Below, in pieces: positions 12,701 to 24,700 of a stretch of DNA of 64,000 nt. The stretch spans positions 35,488,953-35,552,952 of the forward strand of contig JAVGWX010000007.1 in the NCBI GenBank assembly GCA_036924085.1, in the 5' to 3' direction. The DNA is from Ariolimax columbianus (taxonomy: Eukaryota > Mollusca > Gastropoda > Stylommatophora > Arionidae). The notes under the pieces are model-generated. The model had not been told where the DNA came from. It saw only the letters and a list, made by a program, of their open reading frames with translations, and searched no databases. Position numbers and translations under genes: made by a program. How positions within the stretch are numbered: position 1 is the first letter of the stretch; every line of letters starts with the position of its first letter.

Positions 12701-15700
12701 TGCTAAAGGTTGAGTTAAAGCCCTGTTCAGGGCTTGGTAGCGGGAGTTGAGAACTAACGTAGAAGAAGAAGAGTAGAAATTATTGAAAAGCATAATACAA
12801 ATCAGTGGTGTTGTTCTTTCTTTCTTAATTAGGATCCCCAGGATGCACAAAGGAGATAGATATATGGTAAATCTGCAATAACTAAATATTATGAACAAAA
12901 TGGAGATTATTAAATTTAGAATTCAGCCAGGAGCAGAGAAAGATTATCATTTTTATTTTCATTTCATTGTTTTTGACCCTGATGTAATAGATGAAGACTA
13001 ATATAACATTTAGCTAAAATGCTTTTAAAAAAAATTATATTATTGTATGAAATATATCAGAATGGTAGAATGATAGATGCTGTATTATGGTTTTGAAATA
13101 TTTTGTTTTAGGATAATTTGGTACGTGCCGAACAGCAAGTTGGATGCCATGAAGAATATCGCAAGTCTTATATTGCATGTCTTGACTGGCTTACCAACAC
13201 CAAGCACTGCCTTCAGCGTTTGGCAGATTACTCGGGTGACAAGAGAACTCTGCAGGACAGACTTTCTCAGCTTAGGGTAAGCCCGTTTTTTTATATTTTT
13301 GTTTTGCCTTTTCCTGCTCATAATTGACACTTAACCTCATCTGTTCATAATAACCCATCTCTTCTCCTAGTAGACACAATCTCATCTGTTCATAATAACC
13401 CATCTCTTCTCCTAGTAGACACAATCTCATCTGTTCATAATAACCCATCTCTTCTCCTAGTAGACACAATCTCATCTGTTCATAATAACCCATCTCTTCT
13501 CCTAGTAGACACAATCTCATCTGTTCATAATAACCCATCTCTTCTCCTAGTAGACACAATCTCATCTGTTCATAATAACCCATCTCTTCTCCTAGTAGAC
13601 ACAATCTCATCTGATCATAATAACCCATCTCTTCTCCTAGTAGACACAATCTCATTTGTTCATAATAACCCATCTCTTCTCCTAGTAGACACAATCTCAT
13701 CTGTTCATAATAACCCATCTCTTCTCCTAGTAGACACAATCTCATTTGTTCATAATAACCCATCTCTTCTCCTAGTAGACACAATCTCATTTGTTCATAA
13801 TAACCCATCTCTTCTCCTAGTAGACACAATCTCATCTGTTCATAATAACCCATCTCTTCTCCTAGTAGACACAATCTCATTTGTTCATAATAACCCATCT
13901 CTTCTCCTAGTAGACACAATCTCATCTGTTCATAATAACCCATCTCTTCTCCTAGTAGACACAATCTCATCTGTTCATAATAACCCATCTCTTCTCCTAG
14001 TAGACACAATCTCATTTGTTCATAATAACCCATCTCTTCTCCTAGTAGACACAATCTCATCTGTTCATAATAACCCATCTCTTCTCCTAGTAGACACAAT
14101 CTCATCTGTTCATAATAACCCATCTCTTCTCCTAGTAGACACAATCTCATCTGTTCATAATAACCCATCTCTTCTCCTAGTAGACACAATCTCATTTGTT
14201 CATAATAACCCATCTCTTCTCCTAGTAGACACAATCTCATTTGTTCATAATAACCCATCTCTTCTCCTAGTAGACACAATCTCATTTGTTCATAATAACC
14301 CATCTCTTCTCCTAGTAGACACAATCTCATCTGTTCATAATAACCCATCTCTTCTCCTAGTAGACACAATCTCATTTGTTCATAATAACCCATCTCTTCT
14401 CCTAGTAGACACAATCTCATCTGTTCAATTTAGCAAAAATCTTCTAGTCTACACTTAATCTCATCTTGTTATTTTAACTAATCTCTTCTACTCTACATTT
14501 AATCTCATCTGTTCATTTTAACCCAAATCTTCTAATCTATACATAATCTCATCTTTTAATTTTAACACATCTATTCTCCTAATCTACACTTACTCATCTG
14601 TCCGTTTTAACCCAAATCTTCTAATCTACACTTAATCTCATCATTTTAATGTATCTCTTGTAATCGATACTTAATCTCTGTTCAGTTTACAAGTTTTGAG
14701 GCACTGTAACATTACTGTACATTTTAATGTATTTGTTGAGCCATTTGATTACTCAATTAACTATTGCAATATCTTACAAGTAAAATAATCTTAAATTAAA
14801 CTGGCCCTAACAAGTTAGTATGGAGCAGAGACATGAGGAACGGCCAATGCCATACAACAAAGACTCCAGTCCTTTGTTAACAGATGCCTACAAAGGATAA
14901 TGGGCATAAAGTGGCAGAAGATGGTGAAAGGAGCCAACAACAGCCACTGTAACAACAAACAAGGCTAAGAAATTGGGGCTGGATAGTTTATGTGCTATGG
15001 AAGGCACCATCCATCCAACATAGCCAGACAGGCTCTTACATAGATTCCTCAAGTGAAGAGAGAGAAAAAGGTGGACCCAAAAATGCACGTAGAAGAGAAT
15101 ATGAGAGGGAACTGAGATTAAATGAGAACACCTGGAGAGAGACAGAAAGAGTAACCCATGTCCATGAATGCTGGCAAGATGTTGTCAACGGTCCATGCAC
15201 CATAAGGAGCAATCATTGCTCAGAAATTGAAGCAGGGACATATTAAAGTTTTCATAGAAATACAACATTAGTGTTTGTAACACTTCTGACCATGGGAAAA
15301 TTATTCCCGAGTAATACGGCACCATATCATTCTGGGTCTCTTTGGTTATATTAGGGTACTTTGGCTGTAAAATTAGCATACACAGGCTAAGAAGCAATTT
15401 AAGGATTATTTTGATATGCTGGTGTTCTTGCCATCTTTGCTTGCAATGGGCAGCTATTATCTATCTAAAGTGATTGCCCATCGCAAGCGATGAAGGCCAC
15501 AACATCAGACGGTTTTGTCCTAATAATGTGATGTGCGCAGTATTTAGGTTATAGTGAGGAAGAGAATACGCTGATCATCAATCTGTCTCTTTTCCCGAGT
15601 TACCTTGTATCAGTGGCAAGATTATTAGTTCAGACAACTGGACGTAACTCGAAATGCCGGCACTCTGGTGTTACCTTCGTGAGATCAGGGGTCGATTGAA

Positions 15701-18700
15701 ACTTGCGGGATTCGATCGCCCACCGTTTCCGTTCATCACTGTGAGAGGCGAGTGTCTTAACCTCTTAACTACAGCGAACCCATTATCTATCTATTATTGA
15801 ACAGGAAATATTAGAGTCAATAGCCACTTGAACCACATCAATCCCCAGCACCTGCCCTTGTGCAGACATTACTCCCATCCTGATGAAACTGTTCGACACC
15901 TACTCATTGAGTGCAAGACACTTGCGGACATGAGGAAAAGATTCTTACAAGAACTGCAGACAATTGCCAACAAAGTGTACGGAGCAGTGACACAACTGAA
16001 GAAGACCTGTATCTATATAAGAATGGCATTGGGCTGCCAAGAGCAGGCTTGCTCAGCAGCTATGGGATAACAACAACAACACAATAAAACACTAGAGATT
16101 CATAGCAAATATTTGTTGTTGTAAAAACATCGTTATTATTTCTTGTTTGCAGAATCTGAAAGCAGATTTTGGGCATGGCCAAGAGATGTTGACACACATG
16201 GCTGCTCTTGGGGAACGACTCTGTCACACTACTTCATCCCGTGGTCAGGATGTGGTACAGAAAGAGATGAACAATCTGCACGAAGACTGGAAAGTCTTCT
16301 CTTCAGCAGTTGGAGATGTTGAAAGTAAACTGGAAACAGGTATAGCAAACTGGACCGAATTTGAGAACGATCAGGTTGAATTCAGTAACTGGCTGGAGAG
16401 AATGGACAACAAGCTGAAGAGTTGCCAAGAGACCAAGGCTGATCTATCTGCGAAGAAAGCTCAGCTTCATGGGGGAGAGGTAAGACGGGTACTGTTTAAA
16501 TGTTCTGCTTTAGAATAATAATAGTAATTGCATACTTTATGAGCAGTTAAGTCAAAGTGTACTTGAACAGCAATACCTCCACTTGCATTCCTTTGACTTA
16601 CATCCATTTGCTCTTTCGTCCGATTTCAATTGTGAGGATTAGTCAGTAAGTAGGTTATATACTGATATTGGATAGCTGGCTGCAATAATAATGTCTTTTG
16701 GTCCAACACATCTGATTTCAGCTGACTTTTTTAAATTTCTTGGTTTACCGTGCGTTCCCTGTTCTCTTAGCCAGACTATACTAGTGCAGCCTGTTTCCAA
16801 GGTCGTCACTTGGAGACAGATAAAGGTCTTGATCAACTGTTGTTTGTTGACCCTGATGGAAGCAAACTGGCTTAATGAGTCACTGTCAACTTATTGACTG
16901 CTGCATCTTTGGCCCCCACATCTGATATCTGAATTTGATTACACCAACCAAAAGGTGCTCACTTTGACTCAAACTACTTTTTTTCATTCAGTCCTTCAAT
17001 AGATATTGTTCCATGTGTATCATTTTGTAATTGACTGCATTGTATCTCTTACATTTGGAATATTCGTACATATATTATTAATGTGTGTACTGTTTGTTTG
17101 CAGCGTAAATCAATTTCCAAGTTAATTAAAGGCAATGCTTCAAACTTACATTCATTTTGTACCTTTGTCTGAGCTCTGGTCCCTAATTGGACATAAGAGA
17201 AAGGTATTGCTGATGTATATCTAGATTTCAATGTCAGACTTTGCATTGCTTTCATTCAAGCCTAGCTGTCTTCAATTTTTGTCATCAATTTTATATCCAT
17301 TCTGCTCTTGTCCACCTTGTTTTTCACAGATACATTCACTTGTGGTTGTGGTAACTGTTTTTGTTTTATATATTAAATATGTGTTTTTGTGCATGCATCT
17401 CCACAGTATTGTCTTGACCTGGTCAGTAGCTTTATCCTTGGTGTTACGTTTTTATGTTTAATGTTACACTTCGTGTTTCTGGGTTTTGGCACATGTAATT
17501 GCTCTGTACACACCTTTGTTCTCAATATTTTGATATTACTGGATATTACATATGGTTGGATATATCAGTACGATACTGCTATTTCTTCCTATTTTTGTGC
17601 CATAGTGACAGACATGGACAAATATAGATCTAACAATTTTCCTATTCCCAGTGATGAGTCTCTTCATGCCATGATGTTGAACTGTCTAGTATTTTCACTC
17701 ATCATCCAAAGTTGTGGTTTTTCAAGAAATTGTGTGTGTTTGTCACAGTGTGATTTAATCCTTCCCTTTATTTCTTATGTGTACTATGTGCTAGTTTCCT
17801 TTGTGCATTGATTTCCTCAACACATCCAGGTACATATATTTGTTTTTAAACTGTACGCATGATTCTTAACTATCTTCAATGAAATCACATCTCTTTTGCT
17901 ACTGTAAGCTGAAATTATGTATCAGAACATATTTACAGAGTAATAGAATTGTGCCACTATGTATCAAGATAAACACCAATACGTTCATATTCTGTATAAC
18001 TGTTAGCACTTCAGAAAATATATAAAGATAAGTTAGAAGAAAAACATTTTACTATAGATTTGAATACATGGAGCTTCGTGTGGCTGCACCTTAATGATAC
18101 ATCCAAGGCTTGGATCTTTTTCAAATGGTGAGGTGGCATTGTCAGCTGTAGCGTACAGGTCTTTTCTGCCGAAGACGGATGTGTCGAACCGAAAGGTGCA
18201 AATATCGCAGTCAAGCTGTAAACTAGCGACACAATGCATTCCGTTCTCTGGACTACATCCTGCTACATGCAAAGCCCTGTTAAGGGCTAGTTAGTGGGAG
18301 ATTGAGAACGAAAGAAGAAGAAATACAGGTCTTGTCTTACCTGAAGTGATGATATCTGTTACAGATTGCTTCTTATGAAGTTGCTAGACACCATGGACAA
18401 TCTTCTTCAGCCATATTTTCAACATGCCTGTTAGGACACTGTGGGTCATAGGCCTCTCCAAGATCAAACCTCTGAAAAATATTTACAGCTATTTGTGTTG
18501 TTTGTCAATTTCAATGTAAATAACTGCTTTTATTGTTCATTTCTTTATTTCCAGCCTCAATTTTCATTATTATCATCAGCGATCCTTTTCTTACAGATTC
18601 TCCTTGATGATATTCTTGAACACAAGACAGAATTGAATACAATCAGAGATAAAGGAGGTGAAATTGCAAAGAGAAGCAATGATGCAGGGGTTTCTAATAA

Positions 18701-21700
18701 TATCATGCAGCTGTCCTCCAGATACCAAACCCTGTGTAGTTCTGCCAAGGTTTGTTATTTTATGTGTTATGTGTATTTTTCACACTTGATGCCAGAACTT
18801 TATCTATTATTTTAAGTGAAGTAGTATTAATACACCTATTTTATTTCAAAATATCTTTGTATAGCTCATTTGAAGATGTGAGAGAAATAGGGACTGTCAT
18901 TAAGTAAATAGCTGAGCTGCAGTTTTTTTTAAGTTTTACAGTAACAGAATCACTAAAAACTAGGATGTATTCAATATCAATTGTTGCAGTTGCAGAAACA
19001 TAAAACAAAGTGCTGATCTTTTAACACGGGGACAAAACAAACTGTATGGCCATTTAGAGATGAATGGGTAGCTAAATGTCATTATTGAAATCATATGATC
19101 ATTAATTTGAGTCTACTTAACTTTATTATAGAGCATTGTCTCAAAGCTACAGGAGTTTGCACAGGACCACAAACTTTATGATGAGGCCCTGGACACTGCT
19201 GCCACTTGGTTAAAGATGATGATGACAAGAGTCCACAACTGCACTGACAGCTCTGGAGACAGACATGCCGTTGAGGAAAGAATTGAGGATATTAAGGTGA
19301 GAATCTTTTCATGATGGTATTATAAAACAGAAATTTGGTTTTAAGCTCAAGAAACATTAGAAACTGAACTTGCAACTAAAGTTTTTTTTAAACAAAGTTT
19401 AGATAGAGCAAGATTTGTCTGAAATATATGTGGGAAGCTATTGGTGGTTGCAGCACAGTAAGGTGTTGTGGCTCATATGGCCAAAATATCTTAACTGCAT
19501 GACTTTGATTTTCTTCCATAATTCAATTTTGTGCACAGAATTTCTCCAAAATTTCCTTATTCCGTTACTATCTTTATGAAATGTTCTCAATTCTTCTAAA
19601 TATCTACATCTGAAAAGCCTCAATTATGCTCTCCAAATGTTTGTCCATTGTTTGTTCATGTGTCTTCACCATACAGTAATGGGGAGATGAAACAGTTACA
19701 GATAGTTCCTTAGCAGACACTGCTATTGGGGATGAAGTGTTATAGACTTCATTGTACAAGGTCACAGCTTGTTTATGAGGAGAGCTGGTTCTGTTTTTTG
19801 CTGCCTTTTCTTCCCTAACAGTACTCATTATCATGGAGCCCTGTACCTTAGCCATGAATAACATATGCTCTAGCACTTTGCTAATCAGATGCACTTGATT
19901 ATTTTAAGTCCTGAGTTACGGGGACGGCGTGGCCTAGTGGTTAAGTGGCACGGCTCACAACCAGAAAGTGCTGGGTTCGATCCCCATCACAGCACCGGCC
20001 ATTACCCCGGGGAAGCAAACCCTTAGAAAATGCAGGAGGAAGCAGACCCTTACATAAAATGCATGCTGAAGTCGGTTGCACTGGGCCGACAGGCGCAAAA
20101 TAAAAACCACAGTGTAACGCACACACGCCTTGGGGAATAGATAAATAAGGCGAACGCAAAAAAAATTAAAAAAAGTCCTGAGTTATTTGTTTGAATATCA
20201 ATATTTGTCCCATATTGGTGAAAACAGCGTTAGACATCCATATTCTTTTCCTGGTTTGTATTTCGAATTTTCCATCCTCCATTATTATATTTATATTGGA
20301 AAAGCTCCAGTCCTTGTTTTTCACTTATATCATATACTAGCTTTACATGGGATTTAGATGTTCTTTGGGATCAAGATGCTGAGCAGCACATGAGCTGCAG
20401 TGGTTAGCGACCCATAGCTGACTGCTAGCGTCAGGGCCAGCGAACCATAGCTGCCAAGACCCTTCTACACCTCCACGCGGTGATCCTGGATAACAGGCTG
20501 TAGCAGGGCAGACTGGCTAAGGAGAAGGGATCGAAGAGGGAATGCTAACCCGGTACTAAAAAAATGCTTGCTGAAGTCGGATGTGTTAGACCGAAAGGTG
20601 CAAATATCGCAGCCAAGCTGTAAACTGCGACACAACTCATTCCGTTCTCTGGACTACATTCTGCTACTTAAGCCCTTTCAGGGTTTGGTAGCGGGAGATT
20701 GAGAACGAACGAAGAAGAAGAAGATGTTCTTCATCAGTGTGAATAATAATTGAGGCATTCAGCCCAAAAGTGGACTAACCTCAGAAGGAACAATGAGGAA
20801 AACAACATTGGAGCACTTTTACTGCAGTTTCTTCTCTAGATAGAATTATCCCCATACTTTGCCTATTATGATGTCACAGACTCAGGAAGGGATTGACGAA
20901 GCAAGCCAAAAGTAGTGATTTCAGCTTGAAATTTAAGACAGACTGAGATGGGCAATTTTCACATCGCTATAGCTGACTGTTGGGCATTTAAATGTTAAAT
21001 AACTTGAGAAGACAACAACGCAGAGATGAAAATAGTTGTGTTGACCTAGAAACTCTACACAGAATGAAATGTGAAAATTTCACATCACTAGAGCTTACAG
21101 TTGCTGATTTTTTAGCAAGACGAACAATCAGACACATGTATTTTCTATCTTATATTATAGATTTCGGAGCATCTTTAATACCATTATGCATGTTTACCTC
21201 TTGATGTTTAATTCAGGATGTAACTGCAAGCATGGATGACGGATTACAGAAAGTGAACTATGTATGTGACCAGGCAGAGAAAATCTTGCCCTACACATCC
21301 ATGGAGGGCAAGAAATTGATAGAGGAACAGGTTACAGAACTCACCAATGACTGGGAGAAGCTCAACTCTGATATTGCTCAGTGCACCACAATGTTGGAAG
21401 ATGTGCAACAGAAGTGGTATGAATATGAACAGTATTACAGTAGTCTGGCAAAGTGGCTTGTTGATACAGAGAATTCCCTCAAACCAACTCCTGAACCCTG
21501 TGTGCTGCTCTCGGAGCGCAAGACCCAGCTAGACAAATTTAAAGTAAGTTTACTAGAAGCAGTTTGTATAATATTGAAATCACAAATTAACTTTCTCTAG
21601 TAAGATTTTAGGAAAGCTAATGTCTATTTGTAGTGTTAAATGCTCATAAGTTTAAATAGCAGTTGTATTTCTTTGTCTGTGGTGGAATATCGAATTACCA

Positions 21701-24700
21701 TATATTTAGGTGTGGAGTCCTTATCATAGAGTGGATATAGACATGATAGAAAGGATACAAAGAAGAGCTACAAAAATTATCATGGGATTCCAGAATTATA
21801 GTTATGAGGAGAGACTTAAAAAAACTTGTCTGCAGTGTCTAGAACAGAGTAGAATTTGAGATGACTTAAGACAGATTTATAAATTAATCAATGGAAAGAT
21901 TGCAAGCACTGTATCATGTGTTTGTTGATTTTAAGAAGGCATTTGATAGGGTATGGCATAAAGCTCTATGGGCAACCATGAGGATGTATAAAATCAACGG
22001 AAATATTATAACGGTCCTTGAACACCTGTATGGGCAGGGCAGTTCTTGTGAATGGGAGGCGAGGGGACTGGTTTCACACATCAGTTGGTGTGAGACAGAG
22101 GTGTACACTCTCTCCAACCCTTTTCAATATATTCCTTTGAGGGAATTATGAGTGAGGCACTTGGAGGTCAAGTTGGTACTGTCAAGATAGGGTGGCCGAA
22201 CGATTACCAACCTTCGTTTTGCAGATGATATCGACGAGTTGGCGGGTTCAGAAGCAGAACTCCAGGAATGGGTCAGAAGACTCGATGAAACATCTCTTGA
22301 CTATGGTATGGAGATAAACACTGGAAAGACAAAATTAATGACCAACAACGCCAAGGGCTTCAACAGCAGGATAAAAGCTAACGGTCAGGAACTCGAAGTG
22401 GTTGACCGTTTTAAATATCTTGGGTCGATTATCAGTGATGAAGGATCAAAATGTGAGGTGTTGGCCAGAACAGCACAGACAATAGCGGCGCTTGCACGGC
22501 TTAACAAAATCTGGCAAGATAAACAGTTAGCACTACGCATGAAAATCAGATTAATGCGTACACTGGTCCTGTCAATATTCCTCTATGCTTGTGAGACATG
22601 GACAGTTACAGCTGACCTTCAACGAAGGATACAGGCCTTGAAGATGAGATGTTTCCAAAGATGTTTACGAGATAGAATTACAACAGCAATAGGGCCTTTT
22701 GAAGACCTCTTGGCAACTGTCAAAAGAAGGAAACTCGCTTGGTACGGTCACATATCGAGATCAAATGGTCTTGCAAATACAATCCTCCATGGAAAGGTGC
22801 ATGGCAGACAACGAAGAGGCCGTCCCAAAAAGAGATGTTAGGACAACATAGAAGAATGGACAAATCTCTGACCAGAAGAGTCAGAGGCAGCGGTATCTGA
22901 CAGAGAAGGGTGGCGTGATGTTGTGAGGGTGTCTTCATGTGTGCCCCAACGACCTCACCGGTTGCGGGATGACCTGACCTGACCTATCCAATGGAAAGAA
23001 TAAATTAGATTATAACGTTTTTTAAAGTTTAACTGACTACAAGAACTAGAGGGCATATCTTCAAATTATTTAAAGGCAGGTCCAAATTTGATATTAGGAA
23101 ACATTTTTTCAGTCAAAGAGTGGTGAATGCTTGGAATGCATTACCACAGAATGTTAATGCATTGAAAAATAGATTTGATGATCAGTCATTTTTAATATCA
23201 GTGGAGTGGAATAAGCTGGTTGTATACAGACTCTGTAGAACCGTCTAAACCAGTATAATGAAGTTAAGTTATTGCTATTTTTGTTGCTATATTTATTTTA
23301 TAATTGAGTTGGGATTTTATTTTGTCTTACAAAAGTTTGGAGCATTGTTTTATTTTAATTTCCCTGCAGATGACATTAGCTGATATAGAAAACCACTGCA
23401 GACTTGTGGATGAACTGGCTGACAGGGTTGCCAGCTTCAAGGCCATGAGGGACAGCCAGAGTGTGGCTGAATCTTTGACAGAAATTCAAGACAAATACAC
23501 CTCAGTGACTGAAAGGGCCAAAGTATGTTTCAAAAGTTTGTTTGGAAAGTATTAAGAATGCGTTATTTTGTGTGTTTTATTTACATTATTGTTAGTTTAG
23601 GACAAATCTGACTTGAAGTGTTTGTTACAATAACATTGAAAGGAAGAAAATACTTTCTAAGAATAAAATAATAAATTAAATTATTTATGACAAAAACATC
23701 AAAGGAAATTTTCACTCGTATTGCTCAGTCCGCAGCCTTTGCCCAACTAATAAACATCTGGAAAAATTAAAATCACTGAGCGAGCATACAAAGGTTTTAG
23801 ATTAACTCCAATGTATTACCAATACTTTGCTATGGATGTGAATGTTGGAAAAAAAACTAAATGATTTTGAGAGTAAGTGTCTCAGAAAACTGTTGCACAT
23901 TGGCTGGGAGGAATTTATAAACAACAAAACAATTTGAGAAATCAACAATATGTTTCATCACAAATTAGAAAAAACTGGACCGCAACAGACTCCCTTTGTA
24001 ATCTTTTATGTGATTACCATCTGGCAGCAAGAATAGAGGTAACCCAATGAAATTCTTCGCAGAATAATCGTCAGAGAGGTCTCCATTATGGACTTGAACA
24101 ACATACATGAACTGAAAAGAGTGGCGTCACACAGATCAAACTGCACAGCACTGGATTCTGTCTTATGTGCCGTGTTTGACACTTAAAGAACATTAATTGA
24201 GAGGAAATTGTAAGAGGAAATACAATTTTAATATTAAAGCAATTCACTGTAATATTATAATATTAGCTGGTATCTGAATAACAATGAAGTTCTTATGTAT
24301 CACATTTCAGGAAATTGTTGACCTTCTTCAGAGAGGTTATGATGAGCATCAGTCTTTCTTTGAGGCCCAGCAAGGTTGTGAAAAATGGCTGCTCGACACA
24401 TCCTTCACACTCACTGCTCACAACAAACTGAATGTCTCCAGTCTAGAGCTGACCAGTAGACAGATAGAGAAGCATAGAGTAAGTATAGAGCTGACCAGTA
24501 GACGGATAGGGAAGCATAGAGTAAGTATAGAGCTAACAAGTAGACAGGTAGAAAAGTATAGAGTAAGTATAGAGCTGACCAGCAGACAGGTAGAGAAGCA
24601 TAGAGTGAGTATAGATCATCTAACCAGTAGACAGGTAGAGAAGCATAGAGTAAGTATTGAGCTAACCAGCAGACAGGTAGAGAAGTATAGAGTAAGTATA

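Larger units (their letters stand above)
21715..23260 (+). mobile_element. CR1-like LINE relic, split by a later insertion
   Basis: Left part 21715-21899 reads [19 protein letters not shown] then [18 protein letters not shown]. Right part 22989-23260 resumes with a worn RGH-LK...FFS-RVVNAWN-LP type ending (agtggtgaatgcttggaatgc). Together they form the C-terminal end of a CR1-like RT. The inner insertion occupies 21900-22988. A minus-strand relic of the same type is at 31050-31245. Confidence 0.75.

Noticed and set aside
13272..14420. 382-codon minus-strand open frame with a 15-residue period
   Set aside because: It is the 45-bp minisatellite; a period divisible by three keeps a frame open without selection, and no gene context exists.
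17389..17811. 140-codon hydrophobic open frame
   Set aside because: T-rich DNA translated; no motif, no splice context, and a second open frame overlaps it.
19919..20172. tRNA gene
   Set aside because: Boxes A and B are present but the arms do not fold into a full cloverleaf by eye, and the body, tail and target duplication identify a SINE.
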